Positions 8,276 through 17,139 are shown, counted from the first letter of the stretch. The stretch: DNA of 64,000 nt from JASMTM01 sp046483075 (GCA_046483075.1 JAWODV010000066.1:38246-102245); one strand, 5' to 3'. A program made the numbers and translations. Notes: generated by a model not told the origin, from the letters alone.

Positions 8276-8694
8276 TGATGGGTTTGTTCAACAGAGTTCT
8301 TGCAAAATCGATATGGGTTTTCCACGCCAGCGCCTCTCCGTGTAACAACTGTGATATCGAAATACTCGATCTGCTAACACCTCGCTATGATCTTGAGAGG
8401 TTCGGTATCAAGCTTATTGGCTCTATAAGACATGCAGACGTGCTTCTCGTTACAGGAATAGGTGGCTGTAAGGTCTCAGAAAGGGTTCAGAGAATTTATC
8501 ATCAAGCTTCCAAACCAATTTTCGTAGTGGCTGTAGGAACATGTCCTTCTGCTGGAGCAACATTTAAAAACGGTTATACTAACTGTGGCCCCATGGAAGA
8601 AATAATTCCAGTGGATTTATATATACCGGGGTGTCCACCAAAACCAGAAACAATGATTGCCGGCATTGCTGAATTAATCGGGAGGTTAAAGTGA
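8272..8694 (+). CDS. mbhJ: [NiFe]-hydrogenase small subunit, NuoB/MbhJ-like
   Basis: A 140-residue small subunit carrying the proximal [4Fe-4S] cluster. Four ligand cysteines are visible: Cys24 and Cys27 in CNNCDIE, one in GTCPSAGATF and one in IPGCPPKPE. As in group 4 hydrogenases it lacks the extra clusters of uptake hydrogenase small subunits. Three consecutive ATG codons (8272, 8275, 8278) are possible starts; the GGGGG site at 8266-8270 is best spaced for 8278, while 8272 gives the ATGA overlap usual in this operon. The upstream in-frame extension lies inside mbhM and was rejected. Confidence 0.92.
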   Translation: MMMGLFNRVLAKSIWVFHASASPCNNCDIEILDLLTPRYDLERFGIKLIGSIRHADVLLVTGIGGCKVSERVQRIYHQASKPIFVVAVGTCPSAGATFKNGYTNCGPMEEIIPVDLYIPGCPPKPETMIAGIAELIGRLK

Positions 8695-9137
8695 TGGACA
8701 CAGAACGGCTGGACACAATATATAAGGCAATTGAATCAGAAAAAGTGGAAATTCTTTCTGAAAAGGAAAAGAGAGTGTACTTCGAGGTTGAACCCGGGAG
8801 TATAAAGAAGGTTGCAGGTAAATTGCATGAAATCGGACTTAGACTTTCGACAATGAGTGCAATAGAAAACAAAGATAGCTTTGAAATTATATATCATTTT
8901 TCCGATGATTTTACCGGTTACTACTTTTGTCCAAAAGTCTTTGTTCAACTTAAAAAGCCTGAAATTCCTTCTGTTGCCAGTGAAATAAAAGGTGCACTCT
9001 GGATAGAAAGAGAGATCCACGAGCTCTTTGGTGTTAACTTTAAAGGACATCCAAACTTAAAACCGTTATTGAAGGAAAATATCGATACTCTACCGGATAC
9101 TCCATTAAGAGTAAAGAGGCGATTTGACGATGAGTGA
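8694..9137 (+). CDS. mbhK: NuoC/MbhK-like subunit
   Basis: A 147-residue soluble subunit related to the 30-kDa subunit of complex I. The family signature is in the C-terminal half: WIEREIHELFGVNFKGHP followed by a proline-rich tail (LPDTPLRVKRRF). It should pack against the large and small subunits in the peripheral arm. The ATG at 8694 overlaps the preceding TGA and has GGAGG 8 nt upstream; an in-frame GTG at 8691 is an alternative. It overlaps the large-subunit gene by 8 nt. Confidence 0.9.
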   Translation: MDTERLDTIYKAIESEKVEILSEKEKRVYFEVEPGSIKKVAGKLHEIGLRLSTMSAIENKDSFEIIYHFSDDFTGYYFCPKVFVQLKKPEIPSVASEIKGALWIEREIHELFGVNFKGHPNLKPLLKENIDTLPDTPLRVKRRFDDE

Positions 9138-10338
9138 AAATTTTAATCTACCAGTGGGTCCCTTCCATCCATTACTAGAGGAAGCAGAATTTTTCAAGAT
9201 ACATCTTGATGGCGAAAAAGTTAAGGATATTGAAATGGAAACAGGATGGATGCACAGATCTATCGAAAAAATATCTGAGCAGGGTACCTTTGATCAGACA
9301 ATTTTTACCGTTGAAAGAATCTGTGGCATTTGCTCAGCTTCACATCCCTTTGCATGTATTAATGCTTTTGAAGATATCACTGAAATAGAGATTCCATTAA
9401 GAGGTCGTTATATAAGAACGCTTATTGGGGAACTTGAGAGAATCCACAGTCATCTATTATGGCTGGGCCTGGCAGGACATTTTATAGGTTATGACACGCT
9501 CTGGATGTGGGCCTGGAAATATAGAGAACCTTTACTTGAAATAATCGAAAAAATAACAGGAAATAGAAACCACTACGGTATGTTCCGTATTGGAGGAGTG
9601 CGCAGAGATTATGACCCTTCATTATCTGATGAATTAAACAAAAAACTTGATATGATAGAGAAAAAACTTAATATGGTTGCAAAAGCAGCCATGGATGATC
9701 CAGTACTCAAAAGCAGGCTTGTGGGTGTTGGAGTACTTACAAGAGAAGAAGCAATCGATTTTTGTGCCACAGGACCCACAGCGAGGGCTTCAGGAGTCAA
9801 CATAGATGTAAGAAAAGATGAGCCATACGCAGCATATGATCTTATAGATTTTGACGTTATTACACAAAATGAAGGCGATGTTTTTGCCAAAACAGTAGTG
9901 AGAATTATCGAAATGTTGGAAAGCATAAAAATTATAAGAGAATGCATAAAAAAACTGAACACAGTAAAAGGACCAATATTCAACGATGTGAAAGAAATAC
10001 CTGCGGGAGAGGGAATAGGACGTCATGAAGCCCCCAGGGGAGAAGTCTTTCATTATATAAGAACTGATGGTTCAAACAGACCTGTTAGGCATAAAATCCG
10101 CGCCCCAAGCTACGTTAACATTCCTACTTATATGGCAACCTGTGTTGGAGAAGATCTTTCTGATGTACTGATAACACTTGCTGCAGTTGATCCCTGCTAT
10201 TGCTGCACAGAAAGATCCGTTAGAATGCTTGATGATAAAGGAAAGGAACTAACAAGTGATCTATTGTCGCGTTCACATAAAAAGACAGAAAAATTAATAA
10301 AAGAACTGGGGGAAAATGAAATATGGAAACAATTGTAA
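9130..10338 (+). CDS. mbhL: [NiFe]-hydrogenase large subunit, group 4 (NuoD/MbhL-like)
   Basis: A 402-residue catalytic subunit. Both NiFe ligand pairs are intact: Cys65 and Cys68 in RICGICSASH, and Cys356 and Cys359 in DPCYCCTER. True complex I NuoD lacks these cysteines, so this is a working hydrogenase. Some 40 residues follow the second pair. In HycE this tail is removed by HycI, and a hycI-like gene lies in the same operon, so the tail is probably cleaved. The ATG at 9130 was chosen because GAGG lies about 10 nt upstream; a TTG at 9124 is in frame. An extra cysteine (Cys358) lies inside the second pair. Confidence 0.95.
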   Translation: MSENFNLPVGPFHPLLEEAEFFKIHLDGEKVKDIEMETGWMHRSIEKISEQGTFDQTIFTVERICGICSASHPFACINAFEDITEIEIPLRGRYIRTLIGELERIHSHLLWLGLAGHFIGYDTLWMWAWKYREPLLEIIEKITGNRNHYGMFRIGGVRRDYDPSLSDELNKKLDMIEKKLNMVAKAAMDDPVLKSRLVGVGVLTREEAIDFCATGPTARASGVNIDVRKDEPYAAYDLIDFDVITQNEGDVFAKTVVRIIEMLESIKIIRECIKKLNTVKGPIFNDVKEIPAGEGIGRHEAPRGEVFHYIRTDGSNRPVRHKIRAPSYVNIPTYMATCVGEDLSDVLITLAAVDPCYCCTERSVRMLDDKGKELTSDLLSRSHKKTEKLIKELGENEIWKQL

Positions 10339-12113
10339 ATCCAGTTTCGTTTTTGATTTTATTACCCATAATTACCGCATTAATAAATACTGTTGTTCCG
10401 GTAAAATTTGGCAAATGGTTTAATTTTCTGGCTTGCATTGTCCTTCTCGGTTCTTTAGTCGCTTTCTATGGAATAGTACCTGAAAGTGTACGTATTGGTG
10501 AAATCATATCGCTTTCAATGGATGGTTTCGCTTACTTCAGTTTGTTATTTGTTCAGATATTAAGTGTGATTTTTTCAATTTACTTACTGGGAAATGATAA
10601 AAAGAGAATAGCAATTTATTTCATGATTTCGCTGGCTTTCATTAATGGCGCACTTGTTGCGATCGAACCGATTCCATTTATAGTGTTTTGGGGTCTTTCT
10701 GGCCTTATGCTTTACCTCTTTGGTATAACAAAAAAAGAAGGGGTTTCTTCATCCAAGAAAGCCCTTATGCTTTCTGGTATTTCTGATTCACTGTTGATTT
10801 TCGGGTTTTTCATGATCGCCAAAGTAATGGGAGATTCCTTTTCAATATTCAATCTTCAACCAGAATTGAATAATGGTTGGACGATTACAGCTTTTATTTT
10901 CATTGCTTTTGCTGCTTTTTCAAAAGCTGGAGCCTTTCCAATGCATATATGGGTTCCTTCTTATTGTGAAAAAACATCAATTGAGGGTACATTTGTTTTA
11001 CCTGCGTCCTTTGATAAGATTCTTGGGATATATTTATTTGCTCGTTTGATGTGGAATGCAAAACTTATTCCGGGTTCATTACAAATAATTTTTGCGTTGT
11101 TAGGTGCCTTCACGATTATTGCTGGCGTAATGATGGCTTTAATCCAGCACAATGGAAGAAAATTACTGGGTTATCATGCAGTAAGTCAGGTGGGATATAT
11201 GGTTCTTGGAATCGCAACAGGTAATCCTTTAGGAATAATTGGTGGAATGCTTCACACTGTAAACAACGCTACTTATAAGTCCGGGTTATTCATGGGTCTT
11301 GGTAACGTCGAACAATCAGTGGAAACTACCGATCTTGACAAACTCGGAGGATTATCGAAAAAAATGCCCGGAACATTTTGGGGAATGCTAATCAATTCTG
11401 TTTCAATTTCCGGACTTCCTCCAACAAATGGATTTATATCAAAATGGCTTATATACAATGGATTGATCTTAGCCATTGCTCGGGGAACATTCTCGACTCA
11501 ATTAATACTAACAATCTGTCTCATTATGGCATTATTCGGAAGTGCCCTAACCTTTGCCAGTTTCATGAAATTAACCTATTCAGTTTTCCTGGGAAAATCT
11601 TTTAGAAAAACTGAAGAGATGAATAAAGTTAAAAAAGCTCCAACAATAGCTCTTTTGATAAATGCTTCTCTGTGTATTTTTATAGGAATTGCCTGGAAGT
11701 TTTTTCCGGTTGGAATGTTGAATGACATTTTTGGAGGATCCATACTTTCTTATGAAGGTTATTTCTCAATAACACAATATTTAGGAGTTGTTGCACTTGT
11801 AGCAGTTTCGGGAACATTGATATATTTTGTATTCAAAAGGGTAAGATTTGATTCAGCATACGTGGGTGGTCAACCTGATTCTCCCACTTTTAAGGTTAGC
11901 GGGGTAAGTTTCTTTAACGAAATCAAGGACATGGTCCCCCTAAAGGGCATATACAGAGCTGCAGAAAATAAATGGTTAGATATCTACGAATTATCTAAAT
12001 CAGCAATAATGAGGCTTTCCTATCCTTTGAAAAAGCTTCATACGGGGGAACTATCATTTTACTCTTTGTGGATTACGATAGGTTTCATAGTTCTCTTAGT
12101 CGTCCTGATGTGA
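10323..12113 (+). CDS. Antiporter-like membrane subunit (NuoL/MrpD family) with C-terminal extension
   Basis: A 596-residue polytopic membrane protein of the proton-conducting NuoL/M/N family, with about 14 helices in the core. The lysine of the KAGAFPMHIW segment (Lys201) and the VSQVGYM signature are present. The glutamate normally found in helix 5 (as in FMEIALIATY of the second antiporter subunit here) is replaced: the matching segment reads VFWGLSGLM, with Gly124. After about residue 500 comes a tail of about 95 residues with a hydrophilic stretch and a last membrane helix, which recalls the lateral-helix region of MbhI or HycC. It overlaps mbhL by 16 nt. Confidence 0.85.
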   Translation: METIVNPVSFLILLPIITALINTVVPVKFGKWFNFLACIVLLGSLVAFYGIVPESVRIGEIISLSMDGFAYFSLLFVQILSVIFSIYLLGNDKKRIAIYFMISLAFINGALVAIEPIPFIVFWGLSGLMLYLFGITKKEGVSSSKKALMLSGISDSLLIFGFFMIAKVMGDSFSIFNLQPELNNGWTITAFIFIAFAAFSKAGAFPMHIWVPSYCEKTSIEGTFVLPASFDKILGIYLFARLMWNAKLIPGSLQIIFALLGAFTIIAGVMMALIQHNGRKLLGYHAVSQVGYMVLGIATGNPLGIIGGMLHTVNNATYKSGLFMGLGNVEQSVETTDLDKLGGLSKKMPGTFWGMLINSVSISGLPPTNGFISKWLIYNGLILAIARGTFSTQLILTICLIMALFGSALTFASFMKLTYSVFLGKSFRKTEEMNKVKKAPTIALLINASLCIFIGIAWKFFPVGMLNDIFGGSILSYEGYFSITQYLGVVALVAVSGTLIYFVFKRVRFDSAYVGGQPDSPTFKVSGVSFFNEIKDMVPLKGIYRAAENKWLDIYELSKSAIMRLSYPLKKLHTGELSFYSLWITIGFIVLLVVLM

Positions 12114-12124
12114 GGTGATTGATT

Positions 12125-12661
12125 GTGCCTGTTGAAGGCTGGCTTTATTTTTTAACAGCTTTCATGATATTCGCTTCAATAGTGGCTCTTGAAATTACCG
12201 ACCTCCTTTCTTCGGTGATTTCCGTTGGAATGGTTGGGTTATCGGTAGCGCTTGCATTTCTGTTTTTGCAAGCACCCGATCTTGCGCTGGTCCAATTTGT
12301 TTATGAAATAATTGTAGTAATAATTCTGATATTACTTTTGAAAGCTTCAGAAGAGCGCTTCGAGAAAGTAAAAGAAGGAAAATTCTCATACTATGTAAAA
12401 TTGATGGCCATACTGGCAGTTTTGATTCTTGTAGCTCCTATTTTCTCAGCTCTTCCTGACTTTGGAGAACCCCTTATGAATGTTGCTGAAAGATACCTTC
12501 AAGAAGGCTCCGGTGAAACAGGAGCTGCCAATCTTGTAGCCTCTGTTATTCTTGATTACAGGGTTTACGATACACTGGGAGAAGCGACCGTACTTTTTGT
12601 ATCAATCCTGGGGATAGTTACCCTGCTCAGGCGTAAGAAGAAGGTGAAACATGATGAATGA
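12125..12661 (+). CDS. MbhD-MbhE fusion (MrpA C-terminal/DUF4040 type)
   Basis: A 178-residue membrane protein with about five helices. The first part contains LQAPDLALVQFVYE, the signature of the DUF4040/MbhD domain, and the last part contains YRVYDTLGEATVLFVSI, the signature of MbhE and of the MrpA C-terminus. In Pyrococcus these are two genes; here they are one polypeptide. The GTG at 12125 is preferred because GAGGTG lies 7 nt upstream; a TTG at 12119 almost touches the ribosome site. It belongs to the Na+/H+ antiporter half of the complex. Confidence 0.82.
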   Translation: MPVEGWLYFLTAFMIFASIVALEITDLLSSVISVGMVGLSVALAFLFLQAPDLALVQFVYEIIVVIILILLLKASEERFEKVKEGKFSYYVKLMAILAVLILVAPIFSALPDFGEPLMNVAERYLQEGSGETGAANLVASVILDYRVYDTLGEATVLFVSILGIVTLLRRKKKVKHDE

Positions 12662-13109
12662 AAAAAAGGGAATGACTCTTATAGTTAAAACAGTTACACG
12701 TTTTACTGTATGGCTAATCCTGCTTTATGGCATATTTCTAATTGCGCATGGTCACCTTACACCTGGAGGCGGTTTTGTTGGAGGTCTTGTAATAGCCCTT
12801 TCTTTTATTCATTTGACACTCGCATTTGGTAAAGATAAAGAAGTAAAGGTACCTGGAATTCATCTTTCACATTCTATGGAAGCTGCTGGAGTACTCATAT
12901 ACGTCGGGCTTGGAATAGTTGCCCTTGTGGCAGGATTACCCTTTCTTACAAACTTTATTGGCAAGGGAACTCTTTTTAATTTGTTCAGTTCAGGTACAAT
13001 TCCCATTTTGAACTTTGCTATTGCTTTAAAAGTCAGCACAGGCGTATTTCTGGCTTATCTTCTTCTGGTACTGATTGAGCACAATGATGAAGAAGAGGAG
13101 GAGGATTGA
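12651..13109 (+). CDS. mrpB: Mrp-type Na+/H+ antiporter subunit B (MbhF)
   Basis: A 152-residue membrane protein with four predicted helices and the MnhB-domain signature YGIFLIAHGHLTPGGGFVGGLVIA near the N-terminus (about residues 24-47). The C-terminal end is strongly acidic (EHNDEEEEED). It forms part of the sodium-translocating half of the Mbh-type complex. ATG codons at 12651 and 12654 are both usable after AAGGTG. It overlaps the preceding gene by 11 nt. Confidence 0.9.
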   Translation: MMNEKKGMTLIVKTVTRFTVWLILLYGIFLIAHGHLTPGGGFVGGLVIALSFIHLTLAFGKDKEVKVPGIHLSHSMEAAGVLIYVGLGIVALVAGLPFLTNFIGKGTLFNLFSSGTIPILNFAIALKVSTGVFLAYLLLVLIEHNDEEEEED

Positions 13110-13113
13110 CCCT

Positions 13114-13452
13114 ATGAATCTATACATAATGAGTTTTGCACTTTTTTTGGTTGGATTGTATGGGGTACTTGTTAAAAGAAATATTGTCAAGGTGATAATC
13201 GGAACAGGAATTATGGGCTACGCCGTAAACCTTTTCCTCATATTAATTGCCTATAAAGAAGGGGCGACTTTCCCCATACTTCTACCGGGCAAAGAACAAA
13301 CAACAATGGTTGATCCATTACCACAGGCACTAGTTTTGACTTCTATTGTTATTGAGCTGGGAGTTACAGCAATGTTAGTAGCTCTAGCGATAAATATTCA
13401 CAGAAAATATGGCACCTTCGATTTGAAAAGTATAAGGAGGCTAAAGGAGTGA
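13114..13452 (+). CDS. mrpC: Mrp-type antiporter subunit C (MbhG, NuoK-like)
   Basis: A 112-residue protein with three membrane helices, homologous to NuoK/MnhC. The features are GLYGVLVKRNIVKVIIG near the N-terminus and DPLPQALVLTSIVIELG in the second half, where the glutamate is the conserved helix residue. The start was moved to the ATG at 13114, which has a GAGGAGG site 9 nt upstream; an in-frame ATG at 13075 lies within mrpB. It overlaps mrpD by 4 nt (GTGA). Confidence 0.92.
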   Translation: MNLYIMSFALFLVGLYGVLVKRNIVKVIIGTGIMGYAVNLFLILIAYKEGATFPILLPGKEQTTMVDPLPQALVLTSIVIELGVTAMLVALAINIHRKYGTFDLKSIRRLKE

Positions 13453-14912
13453 TTGCACCTTATTTTGTCATCATACCTTTAGTAACAGCTTTTTTAATTG
13501 TATTGTTTGGGAGAAAAGCTGAAAAGATTGCTGGTTATCTTTCACTATTTGCAACCACTATTTTAATGTGGCTTTCTGTTTTACTGTTCCCTATAATAAA
13601 CATCCAGGGAGCCATTGTTTACCAGCTATCAGACTGGAAAATCCCATATACAATTTCGCTTGTAATCGACCATCTTTCAGCGTTTATAATGATTACAATT
13701 TCACTGATTGCGTTGCTAAGTATTATATATTCAATAAATTATGCCAGAAAATTCACTTCAAATTGGGGATACTATGCTCTTTTCATGCTCTTACTGGCGG
13801 GATTAAATGGAGTGGCAATAACAGGAGACCTTTTCAATTTGTTTGTCTTTATGGAAATAGCATTAATTGCTACTTATGCTCTGGTTGCATTTCAAGGTAA
13901 AGCAGAGCACTATGAAGCATCTTTTAAATATGCCATTATGGGATCTATATCTTCCACTTTGATATTGTTTGGTATTGGTTGTGCCTATAGCATGACATCC
14001 TCCCTAACTATGATGCAAATATCCATAAAATCAAGCTCAACCGCCGGCCTTTATCTATTATCAGCCTTATTCCTGGCAGGATTTGGTCTCAAATCAGCCA
14101 TGTTTCCTTTACATTCATGGTTACCCGATGCACACCCCTCGGCTCCGTCACCCGTATCTGCGATGCTTTCTGGAGTCCTTATAAAAGTACTCGGGGCTTA
14201 TGCCATAATTAGAATTTTTTACATGGTACTTGAACCTTCAAAACTGGTAAATGAAGTACTTCTGCTTTTTGGAACGCTCTCCATGGTTGTTGGCGCAATA
14301 ATGGCAATTGCCCAGAAAGACATTAAGAGAATGCTTGGTTTTAGCAGTGTAAGTCAGATGGGTTATATTCTTCTCGGTATTGGTCTCGCCACGCCGCTCG
14401 GTTTTCTTGGAGCCATTTATCATATTCTTAACCATGCGGTTTTGAAAAGTCTGCTTTTCCTTGACTCAGGAGCTATAGAGGAAATGGAAGGCACGAGAAA
14501 TCTTGAAAAGATGCAGGGCAATACCGATCTTATTACAAAAACATCTACGTACATGGGTGCACTGGGTATTTCCGGAGTACCTCCCTTTGGAGGTTTCTTC
14601 AGTAAATTGATTATTATAGTAGCTGCGATATCCTCCGGAAGATATATCTATGCAATAATTGGACTTATAGTGGGAGTACTGACCCTTGGATACTATCTGG
14701 CAATGCTAAAGAAAGCATTCAAAGAAAAAAAGGAATCCAAAAAAATTGGCATATCACTGAAGATCTCACTAGTTATTTTGGCTTGCCTGACTCTTGCAAC
14801 AGCGTTACTATTTATCCCCGGACTTAGAGAGGGCTTCCTTAATAAAGTGGTTGATTGTATTACTGACAGAGAAGCATACGCAGCTCTATTCAAGGTAGGT
14901 GCAGGCCTATGA
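13449..14912 (+). CDS. mrpD: Mrp-type antiporter subunit D (MbhH), canonical ion-conducting subunit
   Basis: A 487-residue polytopic protein with the full NuoM/MrpD set of residues: Glu136 in FVFMEIALIATY, the lysine of GLKSAMFPLHSWLPDAHP and the VSQMGYI segment. The glutamate position agrees with the essential Glu137 of Bacillus MrpD. It is the likely proton/sodium-conducting subunit of the complex, in contrast to the 596-residue paralogue upstream, which lacks the glutamate. It starts at GTG (13449) with AAGGAGG 8 nt upstream and overlaps both neighbours by 4 nt. Confidence 0.95.
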   Translation: MIAPYFVIIPLVTAFLIVLFGRKAEKIAGYLSLFATTILMWLSVLLFPIINIQGAIVYQLSDWKIPYTISLVIDHLSAFIMITISLIALLSIIYSINYARKFTSNWGYYALFMLLLAGLNGVAITGDLFNLFVFMEIALIATYALVAFQGKAEHYEASFKYAIMGSISSTLILFGIGCAYSMTSSLTMMQISIKSSSTAGLYLLSALFLAGFGLKSAMFPLHSWLPDAHPSAPSPVSAMLSGVLIKVLGAYAIIRIFYMVLEPSKLVNEVLLLFGTLSMVVGAIMAIAQKDIKRMLGFSSVSQMGYILLGIGLATPLGFLGAIYHILNHAVLKSLLFLDSGAIEEMEGTRNLEKMQGNTDLITKTSTYMGALGISGVPPFGGFFSKLIIIVAAISSGRYIYAIIGLIVGVLTLGYYLAMLKKAFKEKKESKKIGISLKISLVILACLTLATALLFIPGLREGFLNKVVDCITDREAYAALFKVGAGL

Positions 14913-15412
14913 AACTTACGGCTTTAAGCAGAGTATATGTATTTATTCTCACATTTCTTGTTTGGATTTTTATAACATCCTTCACGGATATTCAGGAAAT
15001 TATTGCCGGTCTTATAGTAGCTGTATTTGTGTCGTACGTTTCAGGAGGAATTTTACTAAAAACCGGAAAGAGTGTAATAGTTGAAAAAGCACTCTATTTC
15101 TTTCTTTACATATTGTTACTGTTCTGGGAAATGCTGAAGGCAAACCTTCACGTTGCAATGATTGTAATAAACCCAAATCTACCAATTAAACCCGGTATCG
15201 TAAAGATACATACAGAACTAAAAGAAGATTCATCCATAACAGTCCTTGCAAACTCCATAACGCTCACTCCGGGTACATTAACTGTTGATGTTGATAAGGA
15301 TGATAGCTCGCTTTATATACACTGGATAACTGTTGAGTCCTACGATATTGAAGGATGCACAAAAGAAATTGGAGGACGTTTCGAACCTGTCATCAGGAGG
15401 TTCATGAGATGA
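14909..15412 (+). CDS. mrpE: Mrp-type antiporter subunit E (MbhA)
   Basis: A 167-residue protein of the MnhE family: two or three N-terminal membrane helices, then a soluble domain with the signature SITVLANSITLTPGTLTVDV (about residues 109-128) followed by LYIHWI. MrpE is a scaffold subunit at the sodium-channel end of Mrp and Mbh complexes. It overlaps mrpD and mrpF by 4 nt each. Confidence 0.93.
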   Translation: MKLTALSRVYVFILTFLVWIFITSFTDIQEIIAGLIVAVFVSYVSGGILLKTGKSVIVEKALYFFLYILLLFWEMLKANLHVAMIVINPNLPIKPGIVKIHTELKEDSSITVLANSITLTPGTLTVDVDKDDSSLYIHWITVESYDIEGCTKEIGGRFEPVIRRFMR

Positions 15413-15750
15413 ATAAAACACTGAGATGGGTTATCGGTTTAGTCGTAGTTATTTCATTTTTTGTTATTAATTTCTTTGTTTTAGAACTGGCATTCGCTGC
15501 AAGATTAATCAATATTCTTCTTGCAAGCGCTCTTATGGTAATATTTAGAGTGATATTTGGTCCCTCTGCTGCAGATAGAATTGTAGCGGTTGATATTTTT
15601 GGAATACTTATCGTTGGCTTGCTTGCCATACTGTATATATACACTGATGCTTCTTTCTTCCTGGATATAGCTATGGCCTGGGCTTTACAGAGTTTTATTG
15701 TTTCCCTGGGTCTTGCAAAGTTTCTGGAAGGTAGGCGATTGGATGATTAG
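15409..15750 (+). CDS. mrpF: Mrp-type antiporter subunit F (MbhB)
   Basis: A 113-residue protein with three membrane helices and the MnhF signature VIFGPSAADRIVAVDIFG (about residues 45-62). The start is the ATG at 15409, with AGGAGG 8 nt upstream; a longer in-frame reading from 15355 falls inside mrpE. MrpF lines the proposed sodium path with MrpG and MrpE. Confidence 0.93.
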   Translation: MNKTLRWVIGLVVVISFFVINFFVLELAFAARLINILLASALMVIFRVIFGPSAADRIVAVDIFGILIVGLLAILYIYTDASFFLDIAMAWALQSFIVSLGLAKFLEGRRLDD

Positions 15751-16105
15751 AGAAGTAATTGGATACATTTTGATAGGATTTGGTTTGGCCTTTGATTTCT
15801 TTGGTGCTCTGGGACTGGTTCGATTGCCCGATGTTTATAACAGACTTCAGGCAGCAACTAAATGCGTTACTTTTGGATCAGCTGGTATTTTGCTTGGTGT
15901 ATTTGTTATGAAAGGTTTCACAGCAGGTGGTTTCAAAGCTCTTATTTGCATGATATTCATACTTCTTACATCACCTGTTGCTGCCCACGCAATATCACGA
16001 GCAGCCTATAGAAGTGGAGTCAAAACAACTGATAGTACAGTAATTGATACCTATGGGGAACACCTGAAGGGAGGAGAAAACATTGAAGACACCCAAGATT
16101 CGTGA
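15743..16105 (+). CDS. mrpG: Mrp-type antiporter subunit G (MbhC)
   Basis: A 120-residue protein with three membrane helices and the MnhG signature DFFGALGLVRLPDVYNRLQAATK (about residues 17-39). The ATG at 15743 overlaps the end of mrpF by 8 nt and is preceded by a GGAAGG-like site. The hydrophilic C-terminus carries an acidic tail. It completes the B-G series of antiporter subunits; no full-length MrpA gene is present. Confidence 0.92.
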   Translation: MIREVIGYILIGFGLAFDFFGALGLVRLPDVYNRLQAATKCVTFGSAGILLGVFVMKGFTAGGFKALICMIFILLTSPVAAHAISRAAYRSGVKTTDSTVIDTYGEHLKGGENIEDTQDS

Positions 16106-16691
16106 AGTTCTCGAAGCTGTCAACAACATCTTCTCCAGGCGATTTACCTCCATTTTTCCTGCTGGGACCTATGAACCGGTTAAAACCTACAGGGGAAAAC
16201 CAAAATATGACCCGGATCAATGTGTTGGATGCGGAGCGTGCGCCCAGGTATGCCCTGCAAAAGCCATTGAGATTGTTGATGATAAAGAAACAAAAAAACG
16301 TACTCTCACAGTTAAATATACCGACTGCATTACCTGCGGACAATGTGAAGAAAAGTGCATTGTAGATGGAGGAATAAAACTTACCACCGATTATCTGACA
16401 GCGACATTTTCAAAAACTTCTGATGAAAATTTCAACAGTGTTGAAAAAGAAATGCTTGTTTGCGAACATTGCGGAGAATTAATTGCTCCAATAGATCAAA
16501 TACGCTGGCTAATTAAAAGGCTGGGTGCTTATTCATACGGTCATCCCACTCTCATAATGATGAGACAGCTGGATACAGGTTATCCTCTCGCTTCCTTAAA
16601 ACCAAAAGAGATTACAAGAAGAGAAGAATTCTTTGAAATTCTCTGTCCTAAATGCAGACGTACGGTAGTAGTCAAAGATGCCTCTGAATGA
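16083..16691 (+). CDS. mbhN: NuoI/MbhN-like ferredoxin subunit with C-terminal zinc-ribbon
   Basis: A 202-residue peripheral subunit with two [4Fe-4S] motifs, CVGCGACAQVCP (about residues 47-58) and CITCGQCEEKC (about residues 82-92), as in NuoI, HycF and MbhN. After them come CEHC and, near the end, CPKC, which together could bind a zinc ion; this addition is also seen in HycF-like proteins. It relays electrons to the proximal cluster of the small subunit. It begins at TTG (16083) with GGAGGAG upstream and overlaps mrpG by 23 nt and hycI by 14 nt. Confidence 0.9.
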   Translation: MKTPKIREVLEAVNNIFSRRFTSIFPAGTYEPVKTYRGKPKYDPDQCVGCGACAQVCPAKAIEIVDDKETKKRTLTVKYTDCITCGQCEEKCIVDGGIKLTTDYLTATFSKTSDENFNSVEKEMLVCEHCGELIAPIDQIRWLIKRLGAYSYGHPTLIMMRQLDTGYPLASLKPKEITRREEFFEILCPKCRRTVVVKDASE

Positions 16692-17139
16692 TCTTTCCTT
16701 TTTGAACCATGAAACATTATTTGCCGGACTGGGGAATCCTTTAAGGAAAGATGATGCTTCCGGTTTGGTTCTTCTGGACCGATTATCTACTGAACTCAGT
16801 AACGACCGCTTTTCTTTTATTAAATGCTATCAAAACCCTGAAAATTATTTCGATCAGTTAACAAGAGGAAATGAAAACATCGTTTTCATAGACAATTCAA
16901 AGGATATGGAACCCGACTGGAGATTGATGAAAGCAAACGAAATTGACGATTTTTCTTTTTCCACACATACCTTTGGGTTGAGCACAATAATTAGTTTTTT
17001 AAAAAATCAGTGCGACTCCAATATTTTTTTAATAATAATAAAGGTCTATAATCTTTCATTGGGAAATGGAATAAGTGAAAGAGTTAAAACAACAATTGAT
17101 TCAATTGTCAGGGAGATTAAGAGAAATGTCCGTGTTTGA
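16678..17139 (+). CDS. hycI: Hydrogenase maturation protease, HycI type
   Basis: A 153-residue endopeptidase of the HycI/HybD family. The N-terminal motif AGLGNPLRKDDASGL (residues 15-29) carries the nickel-binding acidic residue, a second acidic residue occurs in FIDNSKDM, and the family histidine lies in STHTFGLS. It should cut the C-terminal tail of the large subunit after nickel is inserted, and it is encoded in the same operon. It overlaps hypF by 14 nt. Confidence 0.88.
   Translation: MPLNDLSFLNHETLFAGLGNPLRKDDASGLVLLDRLSTELSNDRFSFIKCYQNPENYFDQLTRGNENIVFIDNSKDMEPDWRLMKANEIDDFSFSTHTFGLSTIISFLKNQCDSNIFLIIIKVYNLSLGNGISERVKTTIDSIVREIKRNVRV

Noticed and set aside
7364..16691. Reading the block as a complex I (Nuo) operon
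   Set aside because: The NuoD-like protein keeps all four NiFe cysteines, hyc/hyp maturation genes are in the operon, and NuoA, NuoE, NuoF and NuoG homologues are missing.
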